Below are positions 10,281-22,100 of a stretch of 64,000 bases of DNA, piece after piece. This stretch comes from Zygnema cylindricum (taxonomy: Eukaryota > Streptophyta > Zygnematophyceae > Zygnematales > Zygnemataceae): assembly GCA_037447655.1 (NCBI GenBank), contig JBBHKE010000962.1:169822-233821 (forward strand). The letters run 5' to 3'. Every line of letters starts with the position of its first letter. The stretch's first letter is position 1. The translations under genes and the position numbers were made by a program. The notes below the pieces were generated by a model. That model had not been told where the DNA came from, did no database searches, and saw only the letters and a program-made list of their open reading frames with translations.

Positions 10281-12703
10281 GCTTCCAAAATAAATACTCC
10301 TCTGCAGTAGCTGCCAAAATGCTGCCAAAATATATCATGCTCTGCAATGGAATATTAAAACGAAGTCCAATTTTATTAAGAAAGCACAATGGTAAACCAT
10401 TTAAGTACATGGGAGCAGAAAATGGAAGGCAAAAGGGCAAGCAAACAAAAGACATTCAAAGGAACAACAAACCCGCAAAAGAACTACCTAAACAAACCTC
10501 AAGATACTAAAGAACTACTAGAATATCACGTGCAGGTACTCCAACAAGTCGAGCCACAGGTGCAGATACTCCAACAAGTCGAGCCGCATGACCAACGCCT
10601 GAAACCTAGGCAAGGTTCAGTCAAACAATGTCACCAAATATACAACAGGCACCATTGAGCAAAACAATATCAATTGCCGGGAGAGAAGCAATAGTCGCCA
10701 TGGTTTTTTAAAACAGTGTCGTGTACCTGCCTGAAACAACTCTCTTCCATAGGAGCAACAAAGCAGGGCACGGACGCATAATCAAACGAGAGAGCCGAGT
10801 AAAGGTGGATGAGGGCAGCGAAGCCTAAAGCTAAGGGCAGTTGTGAATTGAGGAGTTGCTAAACGTAGAGTGGAAAAGGTGTAGCCAATAGCCAAGCTCC
10901 AGAACCAAGGCCTAGAGAACGGGCACTTGAAGAATCAAAGGGAAGTGCCTCGAGAAGCTCGAATCGAATGGCGGCGACAACCTCAATAGGTGACAATATA
11001 CATTCTGCCCTACAATGGGAATATGGCACTAACTGCCAAAATATATTATGCTCTCCAGTAGAATATGGCACTAGCTGCCAAAACGTACTAAAATCTACAA
11101 TGGAGTATGAAACCGGCTGCCCGAAAATTTCCACCACTTTATCAATCCCAAGGAATGTATGAAGTGGACGCCATTGGGCTGAAGGACACGGTCGCATCCT
11201 CAGACCAAAAAACACAACTGGACGGTTAGGATCGCGTCCACAAAGTGAGGTTGTGAAAAAGATAATCTCGCAAATTTTTCATTATCAAGTTACAACTCAT
11301 ACTGCAAGAATTTCAGAGATGGAGTTTGGGCATTCTTCTAAAAGGAGAATGTCCAATTGCATCAGTCACACCACTGTTATGATGTTCCACATTACATACT
11401 CACAAATTGCTCACAAAGTCTTTTTTAACACACTACTCTAAACACATTTTAACTTGACAATCTTTGAGGTTATTCCAACGCGAATGGAATGTAGGTTTCT
11501 GATGTCAAATCCTGGAGTCTAGTTGTTGAAAAAAAAAGTTTTGCACAGCTGGTCATTAACGATAAGGTCTTAATGAACATAAACTGACAAAACATAAGCT
11601 TTGATTTATGATGACGACACTTAGAAACTCCAACAATGTATCAAGTTCCATGCAATCAGTATATCAGTTGAATTGAGTGAAAACATGAAAAGCTGATATA
11701 GGGAAAAAAACATATGGTGAAGAAGTATGGGAGAAGAATACAAAACCAGAGAAATAATAAAAAATTGTCCTCGGAATGACAATAAAACCTGAAGCAATAA
11801 GGAATAAACTTAGGCACCTAAGCAAACTGTTAATTGGAAAATCAAAATCCTAAGTGAGTCTCTGGATCTACTTCAAGGGCCATCTTGTTTGACGCGACTA
11901 GTTACTGAAAAATCACAACCTTAACAGAATCAAAATAAGTTAATTCTTGTTCTGATATACAAAGTAGCTCATTTTAGTCTAAAAAGATAACAACTGAATT
12001 TAAATTTCATGCCTCTGCTGTTTGACGCTTTTAAGTAAAGGAAGCCGAGGACAAAAGTTCTCACCATTACAGACAAACCTCATCAAAATAAAAGCCCAAA
12101 ATATTCTCTTCAATCTGGCTTGTTTATGCAATCCTGGCATACTCAGGATGGCTAGCAAAAGAAGCCAGACCAGCCCTGTTGATATGTGTGAGTTAAAGGT
12201 GGATAAGTTGACATCAGAGTTTCAAATAGGATTCTCGAGTATAAATCACCTTGTCTCAATTATACGGTGGGCACAAAAATCCTTCTCATTGCTCATCAAC
12301 GTATGCTTCAACAATGAGATGCTGATTGACTGCTTTATCCACAGTAAACACCAAAAAATGCGAATAGTGTGAGGCCCTCAGGTAACTCCGTTGGCCATGG
12401 GCATGATGCCGTTAACTGCAACCGCCCAGTCATTAGTCAGAAAAGTTATTGAAAAGTACATAAGCCATCAGAAATATATTGAAAAGAATGCCACCATAAC
12501 TAATTGAAGTTCGGCAACATTGCAGGTGTCGAAGGGCTCAATGAACAAGAGGGGAATACACTGCTGCTCCCTGGGAAATACTACAAGAGTTACAAGCAAA
12601 ACTTAACAAACTTGTACAGTAACTAACATTTCACGTGCATATTCAGCTGAATATAAGACTGAATGGGAAGTTCAAGAGCTGGTGAAGACCAAGCAGAGAA
12701 GTC
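10281..12703. other. Intergenic with short tandem and dispersed repeats
   Basis: Two 30-base units repeat at 10531-10590 (TGCAG.TACTCCAACAAGTC). The block 10740-10985 is the reverse-strand relative of the dispersed repeat at 7942 and 37890. At 10975-11110, units of about 54 bases repeat, containing ATGGCACTA.CTGCCAAAA, and a similar piece lies near 10310. The stretch 11200-12700 is AT-rich and lies downstream of the Costars-like gene; nothing else was recognised there. Confidence 0.45.
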
Positions 12704-14065
12704 TTACTTGGGCAGAAGAACAATATCCTCATCGTTATCTCTGCCTTGAAATAACACCTCAGGTGCATATTTGATAAGCTTGCGCCTCTTGGCAGCTCGA
12801 AGTGTGCCAACTAATGCCTCAAAAATGTCGGCGGTCTCATCAAACAGCTTTCCAAACTTTACCTGGTACACAACCAAAACAGTCAACAAACAAAAATATT
12901 CCATAAAACTTAGTATGGCTTTCAAAACGCTCAGGTTTATCTGCTTCAAAATCTGGCAGCATTTGTCAGTGAGTCAAGACCATACAATTTCATGCGTGTT
13001 CCAGAAAACGTTCAGTTCAAAACCATCAAAACTTAACCCACTGGATCTAATACGCCAGTTGGACACTGAGAATACGAGCGCCATCTAAAAATCTGCAATG
13101 TAGGAAAAATTCTGGATAGGGAGAGGGAGAGGGAGCAGAGTGGGAGAGGGAGGGAGAGAGTGAGCGAGAAAGAGAGAGAAAGAGAGAGAGGGAGATGGAG
13201 ACGGAGACGGAGTGGGAGAGGGAGTGGAAGAGGGACACGGGATCGAACTTAGATAAATGCAGTGAAGCTCAGATATCTGAAAAGGAGTATTATAGCTTTC
13301 TTTCTAAGTATAACGAGGCAGCTACATTTGCGGCAGCATAGTAAGATTGCATAAGAATGTGAACTTAATAATCCAGAGTTTGATTTGAAAATGCAGAAAC
13401 TTCGAAAGAACTATAGAAAGGTTTAATTGCAAAGATTACAAACCAATTCAAATGAATGTTGGAATTAACTACAGGCATTTGTTGATTGGGATCTGTTTTG
13501 ACTACAAACATTTGCCGGTTGAGATGCCTATAAACACAGGCGAAAAGGCATAGAATATAAAATTTTATTGTGAAGTAGCACAGGAATACTTGACAAAAGA
13601 ATGCAGCATCGGCGCGAGAACTGAAGAAAGATAACAAGACAAGATAAGATAAGTTAAGACAATTGACACCTTGAGGTTAAAAAAATGCACCTGAAAGCGC
13701 AATTGTGATCATACATTTTTCTACATAAACATTACAGTACTGTTGCTTGACAAGAAACTGACAACAATTAGCATTTCTAGGAGCAAAAAATCACTAGCAT
13801 GGAACTACATATGGAAAAGGTCATGTATGCATACGAAGTTCATGTATGGCGCTAATGATGTAAAATGTAGATGTTTCCACTCGTGTTTCACGTAATTTTA
13901 AGCGTATTCAATGCTAGTAACATGCCACCAAAGTGAATGTTACAATGACAAGAAAAAAAAAAAAAACAGTGTGAACTCACATACCACAATGGAACCGTCA
14001 GGACGCTTCTCACCAAGACGAGCTATCTCCTCCTTCAGACGATTGACCTCCTCACCAACATCCAT
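12704..14065 (-). CDS. Costars-family protein (ABRACL-like)
   Basis: This is a two-exon gene encoding 79 aa. Exon 1 is 14065-13985 and exon 2 is 12862-12704, joined in phase 0 by a GT-AG intron of 1122 bases. Exon 1 gives MDVGEEVNRLKEEIARLG. Exon 2 carries the family signature VKFGKLFDE, then IFEALVGTLRAAKRRK and a C-terminal DEDIVLLPK. The length equals that of known Costars proteins (about 80 aa), which are small and helical and are linked to actin-based processes in animals and Dictyostelium. The plant role is poorly known. The ATG chosen is the only one that gives the conserved N-terminus. The intron contains a GA-rich tract and T-rich sequence. The gene is divergent from NF-YB, with 978 bases between the two ATGs. 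Confidence 0.92.
13114..13236. repeat. GA-rich simple repeat in Costars intron
   Basis: A GGGAGA/GAGAGA array on the plus strand, and therefore pyrimidine-rich in the sense of the minus-strand host gene. Confidence 0.85.
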
Positions 14066-15043
14066 GGTTTAGACTGGAGAACTACGAAGGTGGGGATAAC
14101 AATAAGTGGGGATAACAACAAGTAGGTCTTGCAGCTTCAAAGGAGAGACGAAGGTAAGTGTTGGAGAATAGAAAGTTGGTAACGCATGAGATTTGAATGT
14201 GGGGGAAAACTCGTGATGGATCACGTTACGACATCTTTACGGCGCAGCCCACGGTAGCGTTGATGACAATATCCCAGTTCCAGTTACCGTATTTTTGCTT
14301 CTCTGATTAGTATGGCATCGTGGTTACATGGATAAGCGTTTTGCAAGGGACTATCCAGACTTCCACAGTCTTTTACAGTCAGGAAGGCCCCTAGCCCTCA
14401 CGCTTTCACATGTGCGCACAGATATAAGTCTGCAAGTACATGCTATCTAGTTCCTACAACGTGGCTTGCTGCATGGATATTATGGCACGCGTGAGTCACT
14501 GGGCTGCCACGCTAACACGTGCCATTTGGCTTATTCCTTACTTTTGTCCTGCGTGATTTCTGTGCTGCCAGTTGCAGTTTTTAACGTAGAAGAGAGTACA
14601 TGTGTAAAGATGTACCAGAAGCATAGTTTGAAAGTGCGAAAAAGTATGGAAATAGTACAGGTAACGACCACGTATTATACGCCTGAAAAAATTGTGGACT
14701 ATGTATAGTGTCTCCAAACGATTTCGCACTTTAAACCTTGTACGTAGGTACTTGCAGAGATTCTGGGCAACCTTGCTAAGGATCTTTTACCCGCCCTGAC
14801 TTCTAAACTTTGAATTTCGTCAGCCCGCCTTGTAGGATTCTCACCTATATTATCTGCTCTTAGACGCTGAGTCATTGCTGTGTTATGGCTGGAAGGAGGT
14901 GTTTTTTCCCGGACATAAGGAAGGAATAGTAGTCCCAAATTGTGAATCCTTTCAAATTTGAGGTATTACTTGTATTACTCAAGTTTCTCTGCATATATTA
15001 AAACTTTTGGTTCTATATTTTCCGGAGATTGTTTTTCTTCTAG
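14066..15043. promoter_or_regulatory. Shared intergenic region of the Costars-like gene and NF-YB
   Basis: Both start codons face away from this 978-base stretch, so it must hold both promoters. TTTTTCTTCTAG directly precedes the NF-YB ATG and looks like a splice acceptor, so part of this stretch is probably a 5'-UTR intron with an upstream non-coding exon. No clear TATA box could be assigned. Confidence 0.5.
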
Positions 15044-16811
15044 ATGGCTGATGAGCAGCCAGGAAGTCCGGACTCTCAGCCAGATGACTATGAAGGAGAG
15101 GGAGGACAGGGAGGACAAGTTAGGGAACAGGACCGATTTTTGCCTATTGCAAATATCAGCAGAATAATGAAGAAGGCTCTTCCTGCAAATGCGAAGATTG
15201 CTAAGGATGCCAAAGAAACTGTACAGGAATGTGTTTCGGAGTTCATCAGTTTTATAACCAGCGAGTATCCTTTTCCAACGATAAATAGTTTCACTTTTTT
15301 CTGAAGCTTATGACTTGAAGTCTTTACTGCCACTCTTTGCTGTTGAGGAAAAGTGGAATAACTCTGGAAAGGACACGTTTTTTATTGTCATCATCGTCAT
15401 CTGTAGTGTTCACCATGGTTATTGTGACTCCTGGTGGTTTATCATGTTTTGCTCGTCACTGGTTCTTGTTACTGCTGTGTTTTTTACAGTTTGTAGAAGT
15501 CCCTTTTTTTGTGTGAAACGACGGTTTCTCCTGACATTTTTGATTAGGGCTAGCGATAAATGCCAACGGGAGAAGCGGAAAACAATCAATGGCGACGACT
15601 TGCTTTGGGCTATGAGTACATTAGGTTTTGAGGACTACGTGGAGCCTTTAAAAGTTTACCTCCACAAGTACCGTGAGGTCTGGGAGACTTCTCCACATCT
15701 AAGATATTTGTGTTGATAAGGGCTGTTCATTTCTAGAAATTTGGAGCTTTTTGTTTTGATGTTGTTTTTCTTCATTATGGCGGCAAATTTTAGTCCTGGT
15801 TAGCTATCAGCTGTTCTCAGATTTGCTGATGTATGCTATAGTGCTACACCAATTTATGCCTTTTTGGTATGTTTTTTCATCTGCCAGTTTCAAATAATGC
15901 CAAAAAGCTCGTGATTCAATTTTCTAGTTTTATTGAATTCGATCCTGTTTGTCCAAATTCTAACTTTGTTCTTTTTGTTTTTTCTGGGCCGGAAACCTGC
16001 ACGGCGTAATGGAGAGCAGACGGAGGTGAGGAAATAGTATTGTATTTTCAATCTTTCATCGTCTATCTTTGCTCACTGGACGTTTTTAAGTGTTTTTCCT
16101 GTTTGAGTAGCCTTGTGAGTTTTCGATTTTGTTTTTCTTCAATTGGCCATTCTGTAGTGATTTTGAGGATTGGTGGTCTGGAGGATTCTTCTTTGAATTG
16201 ATTGATTTGCGATTCCCTGTTTATAATATGCTTTATTAGGGTGAAAAGGCGTCATTGGCGAAGCAAGGAGGGGAGCCAGGGGGCAAGAAAGATGGAACAC
16301 CTGTCAACATGTCTTCATCTGGACAAGTACAATTGTGTTAATTCTTTCATTTGCATTGAGCTTTTTGAGAGTTGTCATGTTGTTTTTGTTGTTGCTTTTG
16401 TTGTTTTTTGTTGAATGCATTGTTATGCATTTTCACAATTTGAAAGTTGGCCTTGCTTCCATTTTGCTTGTTATCAACTTTTTATGGAAGAGTCTATCAT
16501 AATCTGTATCTGACATCTGTTCTTTGACTGCTGCAGATGGGGCAAAATACAGGTTATGGAGGCAACATGGGACAGTATATGCAGCCGCAGCAGGTAAATT
16601 GACTTTGACCATCTACCTATGTGAACTTGGGTTCTAGTGCTGACTTTTGCGAGCCTTCTCTCTCTGGCAGTTTTGCCCGAGTAAAACATTTAAATATCTA
16701 AGTGTCTCTATATATATTTGTCTATGTATATGTGAATACACATACAAATCCTTATGAAGTGTTGCTGATGGTTGATTGTGTTTTGCATCTTTGCAGCATC
16801 CGGGTTGGTGA
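15044..16811 (+). CDS. NF-YB: NF-YB (HAP3) histone-fold transcription factor subunit
   Basis: NF-YB pairs with NF-YC and NF-YA to bind CCAAT boxes in the nucleus. Exons: 15044-15264, 15548-15677, a probable micro-exon near 16021-16026, 16240-16326, 16537-16593 and 16797-16811. The protein is about 171 aa. An acidic N-terminus is followed by the conserved histone-fold domain at residues 27-117, with [27 protein letters not shown] and then [20 protein letters not shown] and [13 protein letters not shown]. The split codon GA/G at the first junction restores the conserved glutamate. The tail is rich in G, Q and M and ends HPGW. After YRE the donor is weak (GAG/GTCTGG). If it is not used, the protein would end 11 residues later, just past the domain. 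ATG 15044 sits immediately after an AG acceptor-like site, which suggests a 5'-UTR intron. Confidence 0.9.
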
Positions 16812-19187
16812 TTGGGCATCATTTCGCCCCTTCAGTCAGGTCAATTTGGGTCAGGGCTCTCCATCTCTTATTTGCGAGCTGCTACTTAATCATGTTCATG
16901 CTTTATCTTTGTCCTTTCTTGCCTATCAAAGGGGAGCATGTGGTTCATGACTTTGGCAGAGTTTCAGTTAATGCGTCTAATTGAGGCTCATCACATTGGT
17001 AGAAATGCTAGTTTGGTGTTACCTATGTGCAGCGGGAGCTGAACCATCTGCAGGGCTCCTTTTTAGACTGGAAGTATGGCTTAGGGAATACGGGCTGTCA
17101 GCAGTCATTATCGGTAGTTCTAAAGGCAGGCATGTCATGCTTCTGCGCGTCTGGAGATTTGAAGATTCCAGATGTACGACATATATGATTAGATCGGAAG
17201 AATGTAGTTGTAACTGTCTCGTAGAGGCCGATTTGAAAGGCCGATTTGGCGTACATAGGGCCTGTTGTCCACTATTCAAGGGTCGTTTTGCAACTTCTAT
17301 GAAGGCAAAGCTTATTGTGAGCTGGCATAACCTACCTGGTCTATATGGTAGGAAAGCATAATATGAAGCCCTTTACGTCAATGGTCTACAATATGCTGAG
17401 GCTGAGGATGTGAGCAATGAATCATAGGACGGGTCACCAATTGAACATGATATAGGACGTTTTGACGAGGCCGAGAGATGGTGACCAAAGTGGGTTTCTT
17501 TAGGAGGTTGTTCTTGAATGTATTTCGATAAATGTTGCCTAGTCACCATTCTGCCCATGCTGGAAACGAAGTAAATTGCCGCTCACAAAGCACATGTGGT
17601 TACTCATGAACTGCCATTGTTTTCTCTTGTCTGTGAATATTGGATCAACACGTGTTGGCGGTTATTGGTGTATGACTGTGAAGGTGTATGATGTTGTGCT
17701 GATTGTGCTTCTTCCAGTGACTTAGCATGTCAATGGCGGTTAGTTGTAGTTGGCAGAATGTTTCAGAGGATTCCAAATAGCTTTGAAAATTGCAAGGTTA
17801 TTTGGCACGACTGCTTTTATGGCTTGATTCAATGCCGGATTGATTTGAAGACATTGCATTCTGCTAGTTCTTGTTTCTCTTGGTTTTTTGGGATTCTGGA
17901 CAATTGGAGACGAATTTCCAATGGTCATTGTATTTTGTGTTGCTATCATTGGAGAACTCTATAAAGTTAGGCTCCTGATATCGAACTCTTATATTTTCGG
18001 ATTTTGAGGATTGCAGCTCAGAAAGTAGTACAAGCATTCTGTTGTAGACTTCTATCGCTTCACTCTATTTCCATTGCTGTATTCAGGCCTAACTTTATTC
18101 CCATATTTTACATTTGCAAGTAAAATAAATTCTTTTGTTAGGTGTCTATTGCCCATCTTAATGATCGCAGAATAAGACTTTACTTCTTACCTTTTTACCC
18201 CCTCCATCTCACTTTTATTTAACTGTTGCAGTTGGATGATCGATCGTGCCAATTTACTTTTAAATTACAAACATCAATTATTATTTAATCACATTTGAGC
18301 AACTTTAGCAGACTTTTATTACACATCAGCCGCTTAGTGGTATGACAGCATTTCGCCTTACCAGCCAATGGTAGTGACCAATCAGGCTGCTTTCCAGATA
18401 TGACATTTGCAGTGACTGTGCTTGGTCCACTGTCCTGACCGCCAGGAAGATGAAAGTTGCACAATCCTTGAAAATGCCCCTTCAATGAGGGAAGCAGAGG
18501 AGCTTGTGTGAGCAATGTAGTTCCACGAATCAAGACTATAAAGATTTCATCTCATTGTATCACGAAAGTCTTCTAAAAGTTATAAACATTCCATTTTTTA
18601 CTGCAATATGCCATTGTCAAATTAGTGGACCCTGTGTGACTCCATCGTAAGGCCCACTCAAACAACATAAAAGCAGCCTACAGACGCATTAAAAGGGTAC
18701 GTCAATAAAATAACATCCTTAGACGCATATAGCTGGTCAAAGTTTGACCTGAATCAGCGATTTGCTCACTCTTTCCCCAGGCGGATACCTAACAGAATTT
18801 GGAATATTACAATTGCTAAAATAGAGCTTTCCAACATAAACGAGTAGAATTTGCAAATGCCGCTGGGCGCCAAATGCACATGCAACATACGCATCATTCA
18901 TAAATTGCGTACTTCACAAACAAACCACTACAAGAGTACACGCGACAACATGATAAGATGAACGATAAGATCAGCGACATGATGATCAGTACAATGGACC
19001 CAAGCTAAAAAAAATAACAAATCCAACAAGTAAAATGAACACTTCTAAACACGAAACACCATTCCATCTCCACATCCAAAAACCCCGAAGGAAAACCCAT
19101 AGGTATGACATTTGACGACCAAGTAAAAAAAGCCACGCTCTGTAATAATATCAGCTGTTGCTTCTTGTTGCGACACTATTACAAGAA
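16812..19187. other. Convergent intergenic region and likely 3' untranslated sequence
   Basis: This lies between the stop codons of NF-YB (plus) and the RBM28-like gene (minus). The stretch to about 18130 is T-rich on the plus strand and could be the NF-YB 3'-UTR; an AATAAA-like signal (AAAATAAATTC) lies at about 18122. The open frame at 16981-17361 has no recognisable motif. The part 18290-19187 is A-rich on the plus strand, consistent with minus-strand 3' sequence. Confidence 0.4.
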
Positions 19188-22100
19188 TCATTCAGATCTT
19201 TGCCTTTTCTTCTTATTCCATGGAGAATGATTTCCCCGTTTGACATCTGGACTTTCGCTATTGGTCTTTGCAGGAGAATCCTTAACCACTTTCGACTCTT
19301 TAGCCCCTTTAACCCTATTTGCTTTAAATTGTTCTCGTTTTTTTAAAGCGCCATGATCCACGATTGCAAATTCGACAATTGGACGACGATCAGTTGTGAA
19401 CACATCTGGAAGAAATTTTTTCAACACTTCAAATTTCAGAATTAGTGTTCACTGATCATATCTCACCATGTAGGATATGTGACACATGCGATATATGACA
19501 TATGATACGATATATGTACTTCTCTGCAGTTTATACATAATATGCTTTATGATACAAGATCATATCTTACATATACGATATATCAAAAAACATATGACAT
19601 ATGATGTATCTAATGCTCTGTACTTAATATAGGATATGCTATATGATATATGACATTTGTTGTACGATATATAAATATATGGTTTATGTACTTCGTATGC
19701 TATATGCTATATGATATATGATGATACACGATATAAAAATATGATCGATGTCACTTCTTTGATTTTTGCACTGTTGCAACATCTCAGGAAAAGAGAAGAG
19801 GACTCCAAAAACAAGACTGAGAAAAGTTGGGAGAGACAAAAGTTGGGTGTGAGAACATGTTGAAGTAAGAAAAACTAAAGGATTTAAAAACAATATCTAT
19901 TAAAGCATTTATAAAAAAAAACTAAATAAAAAACAGACCTGGGCGGTTATTCAGGGCTCGAAGTGCGACCAAAGCATGTTGGGGATCTGTGAATTCCACA
20001 AATGCAACTCCACGGAGAGGAGCTGGCGATCCTTTGACCTTTTTTGTCTTATCCACCAGCATCTTAACCTGTACGGAAATACAAAAAAGAGTCAACCGAT
20101 GGAAAAGTTCACCATCCTAATCCTTCAACGTTTTTAGTCCCCTATCCAACAGCAGTTTAACCTGTACAAAAAGAAAAAAGTCAACCTTTAAAAAGTTCAA
20201 CATTCATACTCGTCATTATCTTTTCAAACTGATCCAGGAGGAATCGAGATCTCTACTTTTTGCTCAGCTCATTCAAGAGGCAGAACATTTTTTCTTTTCA
20301 CGACTGTTTAAGAGAGCGAGATTTTACAACAACGGATTAATTTGACATAGGAAAAAAACCCTGAAAAACCCGAAAAAAAACCTAAAAACCTTAAAGAGCC
20401 CTAAACAAACCCTAAAAATGTTACCTCAGAGATTGTAGGGTTTTGTTTCGTGGCCCGCTGACGAACTGCCTCCAGAAAAAGCTTGCGAAGCTCTGCTGAC
20501 GTCATCCCAGTCGGCACGTTGTGGACTGCCAGACGAAGATCAGATACGGCAAATCGCGGACTTTGGAGTTTTGTGGCTTTCTCTTCCTGCAGTCTGCATA
20601 CACGGAAAAAGACAAGGGCAACCAGGAATTGCAGTCATATACTAAACCGTGAACCGCTATTAGCGTTAAGAAACAATTTGGAGGATGAGGATAAGCATAT
20701 GAGGACTGTTTCGGTATTTATAAATATATTTTTGGTCCGTATGATGTGGACAATTGTGAATCGCAAAAAGAATTAGCGTTAAGAAGAAAACTATTGGTAT
20801 TATGAATGCTATTTTGTGTTCAAAGAGCAAAATAAACAGAGACAGAATTAGTGTTATTAACACCAATATCGATTCACAATGTGTACAGATATTGAAACAT
20901 ACTTTGGCAGAAAACACAAAATCTTTTTTTTCAGAAACACACACACACACACACACAAATAACAAACAACTCGACACAAACAACTCCACAAATAAAATTA
21001 TACTTTGAAAGTATTACACAATACTAAACAAATTGTACATGAACAGCCTAACACACATACGACTGACTGGATGTTTAATCTTCTTTCGAGATGCTGTTTT
21101 TTCATAATGTTAATTAATGAACTCATTTTTATGGACCTGCTTCGTTTTCGACGGTCTCCTTCAGACATTCCTCGTGCTGCTGAGGATCCCTCCATAATAA
21201 TTCCCTCCTGTAAACCATACCCATTTTATAGCCATTTGTTGAATAATTAGTTTCAAAATGGCTCAAACATATATTCTATTTTCCAAAACGCATTTCTTTA
21301 TTCCAAAAGGACATACAGTCACGCCAATTAAACCTTTTCTTCTCAAAAAAAATAGTCATGATTACAACCCCACCTGCCAATGTCATGCTTGGGCGTGGAT
21401 AAAGGAAAATTTGGATTTTTTTTTTTTAATGTATTTTTTGTTTTTTCCACATTCGTCCGAAGTAACCGGTGCTTATAATAAAACTTATTGGTACTTAAAT
21501 GAGATTATTAATCTGATTTGTGCTATAGACGACAAACATACATCAAATCTGATGTCATATTGCCCAAATTGATATGTTTATTGATAAACATATAAATAAA
21601 AATAAATCATATAATATATCATTTAATCACATTTATTGACGTATATGGGTTGTACATTAACGAACACCTTATATATGTTACCCGTCAGAAAATATATAAT
21701 TGGACAGTCAAGTGCTTCTCTTCACATCTCAATGTTGATTACAGATAATACTGCTGTGTCTCTAACAACCCCTCAAGCAGATACCTGACTATAAGATACT
21801 CATTTGAAAAACCAGAAAATAATTTCTCCTACGACCAGCAACATGCTATACCCAAAAGCAACAATGTATATAAAAAGACAGTACCCAAAAAAAAATTAAA
21901 AAACTGACATTCCCACAGCAGTTTTATCAAACCTGTAACAGATGAAGGTTTCGCTTTTGCTCTTTTCCAGCCTTCGCTGCCTTCTGTACTGCAATTTGCT
22001 TTGCTTCCTCTCTCCCTACAGCCAGATTGACAGTGATTTTCCGGCCCTGGACAGCCAATGGTTTCCCCTTTTCTGCCGCCTTCACTGCTGCCTCGGCTGC

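Noticed and set aside
15315-15547. ATG at 15315 as an NF-YB start
   Set aside because: The in-frame sequence before 15548 is hydrophobic intron translation. The conserved domain requires the upstream exon 15044-15264.
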